Translations under genes and position numbers: made by a program
Shown: positions 1-11,117 of the stretch, piece by piece
How positions within the stretch are numbered: position 1 is the stretch's first letter
Layout of the letters: every line of letters begins with the position of its first letter
Notes under the pieces: generated by a model
Database searches by the model: none
Told to the model about the DNA's origin: nothing
Seen by the model: the letters and a program-made list of their open reading frames with translations, nothing else
Assembly: GCA_033439255.1 (NCBI GenBank)
Contig: CM065882.1
Span: 2,170,001 to 2,234,000, forward strand
Length of the DNA stretch: 64,000 bases
Reading direction: 5' to 3'
Source: Hericium rajendrae
Taxonomy: Eukaryota > Basidiomycota > Agaricomycetes > Russulales > Hericiaceae

Positions 1-480
1 AATTTGAACTCGGATATAGCAAGCTCCCCATTACCAGCCGGGGTACCCGACTGGAAACCTAAGTCTACAACCGGTTCAGCAGATTACTGCGGGCTGCGAC
101 AGCCGTAAAGTCCTCCACAGATACTTACTCCCTCCCTGCTGACGGCCCAGAACATCAATCGAACGTTCCTGAGCCTTCCTTCAATGCAATCGCTCTCTAT
201 CCCCGCAGCGCGTCATCACAGTGTATCCCGCTCAGCACCCGGTTCCTGACCCGGTTCCTGAGTCTCGCCGCTGTCGCTCCGGACGATCTGCTCCTGATTG
301 GCCATGGCCGGGTGCTTCTCCCCAGTTTCTCCCCTCGCCGGACGAGACAAGTACGATTGAGATACCCCGGGCCAAAGATGACCTCGCTGGGACCAGACTC
401 CATCTTCCCATTTTTGTGGGCACAAGACCCGATGAGCACAGACGCAATGTAATGCTTGTGGAATTGAAAACAACACTAGT
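1..480. other. Gene-poor left edge
   Basis: I see no supported gene. Short overlapping ORFs on both strands have no recognisable domain and no plausible splice structure. Confidence 0.5.
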
Positions 481-662
481 GGATGACTTTCCACGGCCTT
501 ATTTTTATTCTATGATATGTTTTGAAGCTCATTTAGATTCAGAGTCCGCTGATTTGCGCGACCTGATTGGATGAGGAGGTCGTTTTGGACGTTAGCGAGG
601 CATTTGAGATGGCCTCCGGAATATCATACCATATATTTAAATAAGGCCGCAGAAAGTCATCC
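481..662. mobile_element. MITE-like non-autonomous DNA transposon, copy 1 (182 bp)
   Basis: The two ends are imperfect inverted repeats. Both arms begin GGATGACTTTC, differ at two bases, then share CGGCCTTATTT; TATGATAT recurs slightly further in on both arms. The element is flanked by AGT on each side (478-480 and 663-665), a 3-bp target-site duplication. There is no coding capacity. The termini resemble those of the 412-bp element at 28611-29022, which has GGGTGACTTTCC ends and also a 3-bp duplication, so the two are probably one family. A 3-bp duplication with GG-starting ends fits a PIF/Harbinger-like MITE, but that assignment is inference. Confidence 0.75.
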
Positions 663-1717
663 AGTACCGCCCTTAGCGCATACTCTGGACTTTCGCCCAT
701 GGCAGGAGACCTGCGGCGCTCAGATCCTCGTGCGCGCGCGTGCAGTACACGCCAACGCGCTATTCGCCATTCATTTTTTGATTTCCGGTGGATCAAGACG
801 GCGACCCGCCTCCTCGTACAGCGAGACGGAACCGTGCATCGTGAGTTGCGTATTGCGCGTGGTATCGTGTGCGCGAAAGCTCGCACAGCAGCGATGGATC
901 CGTTCACCCGCTACTCCGCGGGGATGGGGGCTATTCTAGTCGAGTCGATATCGTGTCGTGTATGCCCCCGTTCGCGGCGAGGCCCGATGATGCCGCTTCC
1001 TCGTATATTTACAGCAATCAAGTTCTACGAGCTCATATCAACATGATGGATGCGACCTCGACCCAGCGTGGTGGTGTCAAGTTGATGGCGATGGTTGCAA
1101 ACATTTCTATAGCAAGCTCATTTTACGATCGTTGATGGGAGCTTTAGATGGGACGAACGTGCACTCGAAGGCGCCACCGCCGCGGCCAACTAAGATCGAA
1201 GAAAAAAAATGCGACTTCAGATCTTCAGACTCCACAAGCCAAGCCAATTACAGGTCCCACGGCAGCGGTACGGTATGACGAGCGAGGCATCGGCACGCGA
1301 CAAGTGAATACATGACGAGCGCGAGGGGGCCATACATAAGTAGTCTGCCCGCGCAGGACGCAGGCGCACGCGCACCTTCAAACATCATCCGGAAACTGTC
1401 CCTCCGCCTCCCTCACCACTCCCAGACCAGATCGCCGATATCCTGCTGCGGCGAATCGCGACACCCGCGGGAAGATCCTCTCCCGTATCCTCGTCCGTCC
1501 ACCCGGACTCCACATATCAAACCAGCGTCAAGACGGAGACAGAGCTGCGCAACGGAGAGAAATGTGCGCGCGGGGCCGTGGCATCTGGCATATCGGGGTC
1601 GATCGTCACCGTTGATCGATCTAGCCTGCGACGACGCTTGGATACCGGCAGCGAGGTACAAGCGTGACTGCGGCCGTTATTGTTACACGTTACAGACGAC
1701 GCCGGCCGGCGGCTGAA
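663..1717. other. Intergenic, nothing recognised
   Basis: About 1 kb with several short ORFs on both strands that lack splice signals or recognisable motifs. It lies downstream of the LYR-motif gene, which ends at 1718 on the minus strand. Confidence 0.5.
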
Positions 1718-2238
1718 TCAGGTGTTTTTGCCATCCGGTGAAGAGGAGGCGTTCGGGGAGGGGGTCGGGGAGGGCGAAGGGTACATATTCTTCAGGTGGC
1801 GGTATTTGCGCAGGGAATATAGTGCGAGGGTTTCTGCGGAAGTAAAATGATGCAAGTCGGTGCGTCGAACATGGCGGGGGCCGAGCCTGCGTGTCAAAAT
1901 TGCGTGCGGTCTGCGGATGAACGGATGGCGCACCGTTTTTAATGTATTCACCGAGCTTGAGCGCATTCTCGATCTCTTCTGGGTCCGTCAAGTTTTTGTT
2001 CTCTATCCGAAAGATTTGTGGGTCTGTTCGAAAGGAGGTCTAGAAAATCAAGGCTTACTTTCGAACATCCGTCGCATGCGCCCGTTAAAGTCATAGCTGG
2101 GGAAGGGTTAAAGGACGGATAAACATTGGGTCAGCGAGTTTCAGCTGAAACTTACGATGGGTCTGGATAGTCCCTGCCAAGTCTGTGCAGCTCCTTGTAG
2201 AGAGTGAGAACACGACGGCGGAGTGGGTTGGTGGACAT
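1718..2238 (-). CDS. LYR-motif mitochondrial protein, ETFRF1/LYRM5-like
   Basis: Four exons give a protein of about 101 aa. The N-terminus carries the LYR-type motif in the form LYKEL followed by LGRDYP. The middle exon reads KNKNLTDPEEIE, and the last exon has ALYSLRKYRHLKNMY. These segments match LYRM5/ETFRF1, a mitochondrial-matrix LYR protein that binds electron-transfer flavoprotein and controls its flavin occupancy. The family is normally 80-100 aa, so the model is full length. The start at 2238 is the only ATG just before the LYR helix. The C-terminus adds a Ser/Pro-rich tail (SPSPTPSPN) not needed for the fold. All junctions are GT-AG. Membership in the LYR superfamily is secure; the precise subfamily is inferred from the motif pattern. 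Confidence 0.85.
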
Positions 2239-3244
2239 CGGGCGGTGCTGGGGGTAAGGTGGCCGTGCCAATGGCAAGCGGACAGGGACCAACTCGAGTC
2301 GGTGGAGTCGGTGGAGCTCACTGACAGTGACAGACCGCGGGAACTCACTGCCAGGATAGGCAATTCTCACCCCTGGGATTGGCGGAGAGGCGGAGACGTT
2401 CTCAACGTCGCCTCATCGTTTGCGTCGACGATTTTGCGCCTTGACGACTTTGTACTGGTATCATACAGCGCCTTCGCTCAACGTTTTGATCCTAGGACAA
2501 GGATACTATATACGGCGCATGGCTGCCGTCAGTTCTCTGGCTAGTGGCCGGGAAGCAGGCGAGGTGTGTCAGCGTTCTACATTGTGCGGCGTTCGAGCGG
2601 GAGCTCGAATCGATGTTCCGAATACATATCCAGCATCCAAAGGCCCAGTTCGGGCTTGATAGGCCTTCGGAACATTGCATCACAGAAGTTCGAGCCTTGG
2701 AAGGGCCAAGGCACAGCATGGACAGGTGTGTATCTGCTATTACCGGGACGGGAGAAGCGCTGAGCGCTGATGGCAGTGCGGTTCTTAAAGTTATGTCGAA
2801 GATGCAAGCCACAAGAGGAGAAGCATGTGGTGACCCTGGGAAAGACGACGGCCGGGGGTTGGCGGAGGGATATACGGATAAAGGTAAGTGCTGGAGAGGG
2901 ACCTACGCACGCAGGACTGGCCTTCGGAGGGCAGTGTGGAATGAACGGATCTGGACGAATGGGATGCAATGGCGGGCCGGGATTGATTTTGAAAGAGGGA
3001 ATAGAACGTGGATAGAATGATTACCGGATTGGGCAGTGAATACGAACGTGCGAGGTACGTGGTTGGCGCTGCAGCGTGCTCGGTCTCCGATGCGAATCGA
3101 CATCAGGTCCACAGGCCCTTTCCATATCCATCTCCATTACGCCTTATAAGATGCCTTCGCCGCCGTCGTTTCGAGAAGACCGCTCGAGTTCTTTTACCCT
3201 CGCTCTTCCGCGCCATTCCCTGCGACTTTTCATTTGAGCTCGCC
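2239..3244. other. Divergent intergenic region between the LYR gene and PHO84
   Basis: This roughly 1-kb spacer must hold promoters for both flanking genes. Open frames exist (for example a 158-codon frame at 2544-3020 on the plus strand), but they show no domain, codon signature or splice sites I can support. A TATA-like site lies near the right end. Confidence 0.5.
3144..3150 (+). promoter_or_regulatory. TATA-like box of the phosphate transporter
   Basis: TTATAAG lies 95 bp upstream of the PHO84-like start codon. The stretch in between contains pyrimidine-rich segments, a common arrangement in basidiomycete promoters. Confidence 0.4.
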
Positions 3245-5283
3245 ATGGCCGCTAAAGTCGACAGCAGCGTTGTGTTAGAGAAGAAGACCTCTTCCGAGGT
3301 TCCATCCCTGCCCTCCCTCGCGGAGCAACAGCTCTGTCGCCCACGAGCTTGATGAGCGCCGAAGAGCTGCTCTCGCTGAGGTTGACAATGCCAAATTCTC
3401 GTATGTTTCTTTCTGTCTATCCACTCTCCGTATCTAATCGTCTTCTCCAGCTGGTTCCATGTCAAGGTTTGCATGGTCGCCGGCGCTGGTTTCTTCACCG
3501 ATGCGTGAGTATTGATCCCCCACACGATCGCTGTCATTCGTCTGATATCTCGCCCCTAGCTATGATATTTTTGCCATCAACATTGCTTCCACGATGTTGG
3601 GCTATGTGTATACCAGAACCACTCCCCGCGGGCTCAATGTCAACCAAGATCTCGGTGTCAAGGTTGCGACCCCCATCGGTAATTTGTTCGGCCAGCTTCT
3701 TTTCGGTTGGTTAGCCGATGTTGTCGGTCGTAAGCGCATGTGTATGTAATCACTTCCTTCCAATCCTGCAGCTGCTGAAAGCATCTCAGATGGTGTCGAA
3801 TTGATGATCATTATCATCGCGACTTTCGGTCAGGCTTTTCCGGCGACGCACCCGCGGTCAGCATCATTGGTGTCCTTGTTGTATGGCGATTCATTATGGG
3901 TATCGGTATTGGCGGCGACTATCCACTGAGCGCCGTCATCTCCTCTGAATTCGCCAGCACACGTACTCGTGGCCGACTTATGACTGCCGTTTTCGCCTTT
4001 CAGGGTTGGGGCAACTTCTGTAACTCGATTTTCTTTTTCAGTTGGTGGCACGTTTTAATTCAGATATTGCCCAGGCGCCGCCTTGATTGCGTTGATTGTC
4101 GTCTCCGCATACAAGCCGCTCATCCTCTCGGATTCGACAGAGACCTACCCCACATTGACTACTGCTGGCGTATACTCATCGGTCTTGGTTGTGTGCCCGG
4201 TTGCATCGCCCTCTATTTCCGTCTCACCATCCCGGAGACTCCACGTTTCACCATGGACATTGAGCGGAATGTCAAGCAGGCGTCCCAGGATATCGAGAAT
4301 GCCTGACCACTGGCAGCTACTACGTCGATCCCGATGCCGTTGTCCAGCGTGTTGAGGCTCCCAAGGCCAGCCGTCGTGACTTCATGGCTCATTTCGGCAA
4401 GTGGGAGAACTTCAAGGTGCTCTTCGGCTGTTCTTATTCCTGGTTTGCCCTCGATGTGAGTCTTCGTCTATACCGTCTTCCCTCTGTCGCTCATTCTCTT
4501 CCAGATTGCTTTCTACGGTCTTGGTCTTAACTCCTCGATTATCCTGACTGCCATCGGGTGGGGTTCGTCACACGCCGCCGGCGGTCTTGGTGCATATGAG
4601 ACTATCCGGAACGTCAGCGTCGGTAATCTCATTTTGTCCGTCGCCGGTCTCATTCCCGGCTACTGGGTCAGCTTCCTTTTCATCGACTCCTGGGGCCGCA
4701 AGCCCATTCAGCTCATGGGCTTCGCCGTCCTCACGGTCCTGTTCGTTATCATGGGTTAGTGTTACGTTCATATTCAACGTCCTTATGGCTCATTTCATGT
4801 CGATATCATAGGTTTCGCCTATGACAAACTGACGGCAACCTCCGGAGCGCAGAAGGCGTTTGTGTTCCTTTATTGCCTTGCCGATTTCTTCCAGAACTTC
4901 GGCCCCAACACCACTACATTCATTATTCCCGGAGAGGCCTTCCCACACGGTATCGCTCCACCGCGCACGGTATCTCTGCAGCCAGTGGGAAGTTGGGCGC
5001 CGTCGTCGCTCAGGTCGGCTTCGCGCGCATGAAGAACATCGGCGGCCCCAACCGCTTCGTGCAGCATATGTAGGTCTTCCTGCCATGTATTTTCTTACCA
5101 TGCGCTGATGAGTTCGCATTTAGTCTTGAGATCTTCGCATTCTTCATGTTGACGGGCTTTTTCTCCACATTGCTGCTGCCCGAGACGAAGAACAAGTCGC
5201 TCGAGGAGCTGTCCAACGAGACCCAGGACGGGTTCATCCAAGGCGTTCGCCCCGTTGAGGTGCAAGACGGCCTGGTCGCCTGA
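3245..5283 (+). CDS. PHO84: PHO84-type inorganic phosphate:H+ symporter (MFS), frame-broken in this sequence
   Basis: This is a 12-TM major-facilitator protein of the phosphate:H+ symporter family, expected at the plasma membrane. Recognisable segments in order are [27 protein letters not shown] (TM1), [19 protein letters not shown], the PHS signature [11 protein letters not shown], the IPETPRFT loop, [38 protein letters not shown], and a C-terminal [14 protein letters not shown]. The start has a good context (GCCATGG). The reading frame breaks at four places. Near 4150, 4302 and 4943 a single missing C restores the conserved protein. One near 3330 needs the opposite shift. No conserved block is missing, so the gene may be intact in the organism and mis-sequenced here; a real pseudogene cannot be excluded. 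Confidence 0.88.
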
Positions 5284-5955
5284 GGTGCAGGACGGGCCTG
5301 GTCGTCCAGGAGTAAATGTACTTCGTGTGCCAAAAGTTATTTATCCTTGCTCTCCTCTCACGTCTCGGTCGTGGATTCGCGCACTGATTAACAACGCCCC
5401 CTCATGACAGCGAGGTTTAGAGTACGCCCGTCGATGTTGTAGTCCTTTCTTGCATGCCATAGCATTAGGTTTAATTGCTCAGCCCATTCCTCATGTATTC
5501 CATACCTTGTGTGATGCAGTCTCAATCTACATTCTCTGCTCGAGATCGTTCGATGCCATCTGATTCTAAAATTGACCGGTGTTGGGTGAGCACAGAATAT
5601 CGATCAATACCTTGGGTTCGTTGCTGCGCCGAGACGTCGAAGCACGCCGCGATGGGCGGCGCGGATGCAGTCCCATTTCGAACTGAGCGGGGCAGACAGT
5701 GACATGCATGACGTCGACTCCTGGGCGGATCAGTCCTTCAGCTTGAGGCGAAATCGTGGCCATTTAAAAATGTTTATTCCTCAGTTGAAAGAGAAAGCAG
5801 CTATCGAATATCGAGCACATTTCCGCAGACCCGTCCATACACCACACCCATACAGCCATTTGGCTTTCACTCCGCACTCTCCTACACGAAGGCGACGACC
5901 AACTTCCTAAATACGAAAAATCAGTCTACGCCCGCTCCACTTCCTCACCACCAAC
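5284..5955. other. Intergenic, nothing recognised
   Basis: Terminator side of the phosphate transporter and promoter side of the small ORF at 5956. The last 60 bases are C-rich and end CACCAACATG, a typical fungal leader. Confidence 0.5.
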
Positions 5956-6174
5956 ATGCCGCGCAAACCCGAGATCCTACCGCCCTCCATGTTCGCTGAG
6001 CCGTCCGAGCCCGGAGATCACAAGCCGTCGGACAACCCCCGCGCGCAGGAAACGGGTCAACAGGAGGAGAACCCACAGGCGGTTTTGAAGGTGGCGGGCG
6101 AGGATCAGCCGCAGATGCAGGGTGAGGAGAAGGGGACGGAGCGTGCGCCGACGAAGGGAAAGGCGAAGTTGTGA
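5956..6174 (+). CDS. Small hydrophilic protein, unknown
   Basis: An uninterrupted 72-codon frame opens in a strong start context (CACCAACATGCC) after a C-rich leader. The product is strongly hydrophilic, rich in Glu, Gln, Pro and Lys, with no cysteine, no membrane segment and no obvious fold; it ends KGKAKL. It is probably disordered. I recognise no family. Small single-exon proteins of this type are common in Agaricomycetes, but without homologues it could be a chance ORF. Confidence 0.45.
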   Translation: MPRKPEILPPSMFAEPSEPGDHKPSDNPRAQETGQQEENPQAVLKVAGEDQPQMQGEEKGTERAPTKGKAKL

Positions 6175-7376
6175 GGTGCGGGTGAGGTGGGTTTCCTGGC
6201 CTAGTTGGCGGGTGTGGTCTAATTTACTTATGAGTGAATAGCGGATGTTCTGAAAAATGTTCGGTTTATAATGTGCTTCTATGTGCCATGGGGTTATAGT
6301 TCTGCTTTGTTGGATTGAGTATTGATCGATCGCCAGCGGACGCAGCATGTTCAGGCGTAGAACTTTCACCGGTGAAAACACTCACGTTGTTCGAGGCGGG
6401 GCGTAATCCTGCTCAGCGGCTTTTGTTGCGGCGACGTCCAACTACCCACGCCGAAAGCATTGTCAATGAATTTTGGGAGCGGTCAGATGCAGATGCGAGC
6501 TCTCCTAGAGCACGACCCAGCCACCCCGAGTGTAGATACAGTTCGTGAAGCAGGGGCGTGGGGGAGTGGGGGGGGGGGCGAGGGAGGGAGTGCCCATGGC
6601 GATGACGGACTCCATGGAAACGTCCCCGATCCACCTCATCCGACGACAAGTCAGGTATCGGTCAGCCGACCATCCTTACGCTATCTCAGTGATATGAACA
6701 CTGTACGCAAGATGATCATATGGATGGGGGCATGTGGTCGAAGTCGAGAATGGTCTTGTCCATCCCATATGAATGAATTGCGAAAGGATCTCCGAGTCAG
6801 ATTGTGATCTTTGCCCTCTACGAGAAGGCCACAGGGGCTTGATAGCGAATGATCCATGTCGATTTGTCAAGGGCGAGGTACCATCGCCGTATTCTAAGGC
6901 TTCCGGCGGAGAACGTTATGCGCGGGACGATAATGCGGCCCTCATCGGTCATCACAGGACAGCCAACAGAGACACAGCATTGGCCGTAAACCGGTCACAG
7001 TGTTTGAAGATTCCGGGAAAGGGTCACTCAAGCGGAGGAACAGATACCTTGCTGAACGTGTGTCATTGATCTCCATGAGGTCGATAGCACCAGCATTAGC
7101 GAGATCACAGGGCAGAGCGCGCGGATTACACAGCTGTTAATTGAACGTGAGACACGTTCGATACGTATGAATCTGCAGTGTTTCTGCTTTGGGGGCACCA
7201 TATTAGTGTCACAGGGGCCTAGCCCTTGAACGTCTCATTCTGCATTGCGAGGGACTGCGAGACAGGTATATCGGGATGGATACATCAAGATGATCAGTCT
7301 ATTGCTGGCTATCGCTGCACAAGGGCACTAGTTCCTCGACGGTGTGGGAGACGCAACTATGACAGCCCTTGCTTGG
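6175..7376. other. Intergenic, nothing recognised
   Basis: A 1.2 kb stretch between the small ORF and the 3' end of the nucleolar protein gene. It contains a G-rich tract near 6560-6585. No gene, RNA or repeat pair was seen. Confidence 0.5.
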
Positions 7377-9292
7377 CTATAACGCCACGGTCTTGGGCTT
7401 CTTTTTCTAGACAACACAACAAGATCGTGAGTGTGCGCCCAAGCGGCGAAAGGTGATACACACGCACATATGCAACGGCATCAAAGTCATAATTGATGCC
7501 GGCGTCCGTAAGCTTGCGCTTGCGCGCTGCCTGCCGCTGCATGAGCCGCTTCTCCGCGGCCACCTGCTCTTCTTCCGTCCGAGGCTGTGGACAGGCTCAT
7601 TTTGAGACAATGACACGGAGGACAAGAAGGGGGGGGGGGGGGCGTACCTTGTTGTGTTTCACGCGTGCAATGCGCCCTTGAGGAATAGAGCGCCATTTAC
7701 GGTTCGCACCCAGCCAGAGCTCAGGGTGGACCTCGTCTTTGGGAATGACCTTGCACTTGAGGATATGGCCGGTCAACAAGTAGTTGTCCATCGTCTCGGC
7801 AACAATCTGCGCGACGGACGAGGAATCGAACTCGAGGAAGCCGTAGTGCTTCGAGCGACCGGTCTGCGTGAACATATTAGTACCGGCTTCGGCCAACAAA
7901 AGTCGAATATTTACCTTCTTGTTGCGCGACAACCGCAAACGCGCTAAGTTTCCAAATTGCGAGAAGTAGGCCTTCATCTGGTCCTCGTAGAAACCGTGCG
8001 GTATCCGACCAAGGTAAACGACACCTCTGTCCTCTGTCTGACGGACGGAGGAAGACTAAGTACAAGCATGAAAATGAGAGAAGAGGACGTACCGCTTGCC
8101 GTTTTGCCTTCTCCAGCTTCCGCTTGACGGTCGCATCGTCTTTGGCTATCGTCGGGAGCGTGCTCACGTCGATGCCCGGTGCCTCACCGCCGTCCATCTC
8201 CTCGTCAGAAGAATCTTCGTCTGTAGAAAATCCATGCAGATGCACATCCTCATCGTCAGAGTCCTCGGCGGCCGCAACGTCCTCGGGATCCTCTTCAGAT
8301 TGAGACGCCTCTGGTTCCGGTTCAGGTGACGGGGACTTTGCAGCCTTTTTGGAGGTCTTGACGGCCTTTTTACTCGGCGCAGCGTCCTTGGCAGGGCTGT
8401 CCTTTGCCGCGTCGACAGCTTTGGCTGGTGGAAGAGCGGCGGGAGCGGCCTTCTTCAGTTCTGTGGTCGCAGCTTTCTGCGGCGGCTCGTCGCTTTTGGG
8501 TGGAATAGCGGTTTTCTTGTCGTCTTTAGTAGTCGACTTTCGTTCGGCCTTCTTCTTCGACTTCTTCGATGGCGCATCCACCTGCTCAGAATCCGCGGCA
8601 GGGGGCTGGGCCGTGGCGGAGGGCTGCTTTGTGGTCGGGAGCTGCGTTGCTGCAGGAGGCTGAGTTGGGATGGAAGGCTCCTTCGCAGCTTCTTCACCCT
8701 TCGTAGACTTCCTCCTCTTCCTCTTTCCCTTTTCTCCTACTGTTGGCTGTCCATGCTCGTGCTCGGCCGCGCCTTCGGATGCGATGGTCACTGCGGGTAG
8801 AGAAACCGAGTGCTCACCGATGGCAGCATCGCTCTTCTTCGAACGCTTCCGTTTTTTCACAGCGCCCTCCGCAACCGCGCCCTCACCGTCTTTTGCGACT
8901 GCCTCTGGTTCCATCGCCGCAGGTTCCTGAGCCGGCTCCGAGACAGCAGCATTGGCACCCACGTTCTTCTCCCTTTTCCGCTTCCGCTTCTTCTTCTCGC
9001 CGTCTGCAACCTCTACTTCCTCTACCACCTTCGGCGCACTTTCCTTCACCGTCTCCTTCTCCACTGTCCGGCTCTTGTCAGCAGGCTCCGCAGCATCGCT
9101 CTGCTTTCTCTTCCTCTGCCTTTTCTTGCGTTCACCGTCATCCTTTGCAGTCTGCTTCTCGGTAGGGACATCATTCGTCGATTTGCTCGGAGCGGGGGCA
9201 CTAGAGATCGACGCGTCGCCAGACGCTTCCTTCGCGCCTCTTGATCTGCGTGACCTCTTGGGCTTTGTAGAGACTTCTTGTGCTGTCGACAT
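7377..9292 (-). CDS. NOP15: Nucleolar RRM protein, NOP15/NIFK type (ribosome biogenesis)
   Basis: Five exons. The N-terminal ~400 residues are a Lys/Glu/Ala-rich low-complexity nucleolar region with many KKRKR-type basic clusters and acidic patches (SEEDPEDVAAAEDSDDEDV). One RRM follows: RNP2 appears as GVVYLGRIPHGF and RNP1 as KHYGFLEF. After it come the conserved segments LLTGHILKCKVIPKDEVHPELW and RKWRSIPQGRI, then a basic tail ending KKKPKTVAL. This order is that of the Nop15/NIFK family, which acts in 60S pre-rRNA processing. Yeast Nop15 is much shorter because it lacks the long basic extension. The start at 9292 was preferred to an upstream in-frame ATG at 9442, which falls in the neighbouring gene's 5' end. 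One intron begins with a long C run directly after its GTACG donor. Confidence 0.88.
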
Positions 9293-9440
9293 GGCGGTGA
9301 AGAAAGGGAAGAGAGACGGAGACCACCACCGGCAGACGAGAGGTGCAGGCTGCAGAAGATTTCGGGCCGCCGGCAAACCCCGAGCAACGATGCTCACAAC
9401 TTCGCCCCAATTAGGAAACCCCTCTTGCCTGCAAACTAGC
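9293..9440. promoter_or_regulatory. Short bidirectional promoter
   Basis: Only 148 bp separate the divergent start codons of the NOP15-like gene (minus strand) and the unknown basic protein (plus strand), so the two must share promoter sequence. No clear TATA box is visible. Confidence 0.5.
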
Positions 9441-10292
9441 ATGATCCCCCGCTTTGCGAATCCGCATCTCTTGCTTCAGCAGACGGAAATCACTACACGT
9501 GCGTCACTGTCTAACGACGGGGAAATGCAGCCTCAACATGAAGACACCCTGCTCTCAGAGCTAGATGGATTAATCAAATCGACGCTTGACGATCGTCCTG
9601 CTGCCGTACTGGATCGACGAAGCAAGAAGCGCAAGCTCAATGACACCTCCGACGTTCAAGCGTCGGATATTGTTGGTGAGTATCGCTTTGTGGGCATTAC
9701 TTATTCGGCTGTTTATGATAGATGGTGCATATTGCGTAGATTTTAGACTTGTGTCTACATCTGTAGCCCCACGTCCTATATCGCTCGTCCCGAAGCCTCG
9801 ACCGGAGATAAAGTGAGCTGATAATCTACGGCATGGATCTGCGCTTACTTTGATAGGGTCCGGGAACCTGCTTGCGAAGACGATGAGGTCGAGGTCGAGG
9901 CAAGGCGCAGACGCGCCTCGGAAACTGCGGTCGATTTCTCCTGGCTAGTATCACAGTCGAGGCAACCCTGCATAGTGAGTCATTTGCTCTGACGATATAT
10001 CGTTTGCTTATCATGCGGAAAGCCTCGACCGAACGAAGCGAGAAAGCTCTTGCATATGGTTGCGTCCGATGGAACATCCCTTTCGCGACCATTGATTGTC
10101 ATTGAACGAGCACGGAAGCATAATTCCAAGACTTCACACTCTGCTGCGGGTGCAGTTAAACCGTCGCCCCATGAAGTCACCTTGAAGGGTGATTACTGCC
10201 CTGTCATCTCAGTCCTGAGCAGTGACTCTCGGCGCCATTCGAACAAGCGCAAAGGTAGACGGCGGACGACGCGTGCCCGGACAAACGACTAG
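9441..10292 (+). CDS. Uncharacterised basic protein, divergent from NOP15
   Basis: A four-exon model keeps one frame through three GT-AG introns and ends at 10292. The product is about 230 aa and hydrophilic. It has an early acidic/hydrophobic helix (TLLSELDGLIKSTL), a basic cluster DRRSKKRKLN that looks like a nuclear localisation signal, the segment DFRLVSTSVAPRPISLVPKPRP, an acidic-basic stretch DDEVEVEARRRR, and a very basic end (NKRKGRRRTTRARTND). I recognise no domain. Basic composition and head-to-head pairing with a ribosome-biogenesis gene make a nuclear or nucleolar role plausible, but that is inference. An alternative start lies 28 codons downstream at 9525. Confidence 0.65.
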
Positions 10293-11117
10293 AGATATGC
10301 ATATGATGACTTCATGGCAGGTTTCTTTGACTTTAGCCGCTTCATTTCTACGATATTTACCTCAACCGAACAGATGCATAGTCCTAATAGGATCGCACAT
10401 CCCATGCGTCTCGCCCAAGATGCCCGATACTGTTGCACATATGGTTGATTTGCACAACCCTTAAGATTGTGATATGCCTCACGATACGCGTGGAGGGGCT
10501 ACTCATAGCTTGGCTCGTGCAACGATAAATCACCAGGCACACCGGACACTCGTGTGGCTCTGGTCGAGGTTTTGAGGGATTGGGGGACTTCTTGATTAGA
10601 TGGTTTAGAGCTTGGTGGGATGTTTATCCTCAGTTGTTTCCCCATAGATCGATGTATCCTCAGTAACTTTAGTAACGGATGTCAAGCTGACAATATGCTT
10701 TGTCGATATCAGGTAGGTAGGAGGAAAAGCGTACATATAAGTGCACATGCCAAGCAGATGATGCATCCTTTCGTGTGCGCTTCTATTAGAGTCTCTGTCA
10801 GATATAGCGCGCGCTCATCTGTGAATTACAAATATTACTGTGGCCCGTAGCTCGCCGGGGCGACCCTTGCAACGACGAGAGTTGCGATATCCGGAAGGTC
10901 AATACAGGCCTCGACGTCCTGCATACAGCTCTTGGTTCGATCCCGTTCAAACAATTCAGCTGCAGAGTTCATCAGTTTTGCGGCGGCCAGCTTCACTGGT
11001 TCAAGGTGTGCTGTGTTCTCAACGTTGCTTGACCTCATTGACAGCTTTGCGGATTTCCCTTACTGCAAGGATCTAGGCAACAACAGTGGTGTTTGCACTA
11101 ATTCATTGTTCCATACG
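10293..11117. other. Intergenic with one minus-strand ORF candidate
   Basis: Mostly featureless. On the minus strand 10835-11038 encodes a 67-aa frame with protein-like composition (AAAKLMNSAAELFERD, DLPDIATLVVARV), preceded in another frame by ILAVREIRKAVNEVK. It might be the end of a small or decayed gene, but I could not build a convincing splice model. The right part is the promoter of the hydrolase gene. Confidence 0.4.

Noticed and set aside
2544-3020. 158-codon plus-strand ORF upstream of PHO84
   Set aside because: No domain, biased composition and competing ORFs on the other strand; cannot be supported.
8952-9746. Plus-strand ORF (264 codons) across the NOP15 N-terminus
   Set aside because: Ser/Phe-rich complement of Lys/Glu repeats; only its last part, from 9441, is used as a real exon.
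10930-10960. tRNA-like T-loop (GGTTCGATCC) preceded by a TAGCTC motif near 10850
   Set aside because: No acceptor stem pairing, wrong spacing for D and anticodon arms, and the stretch is open in a minus-strand frame.
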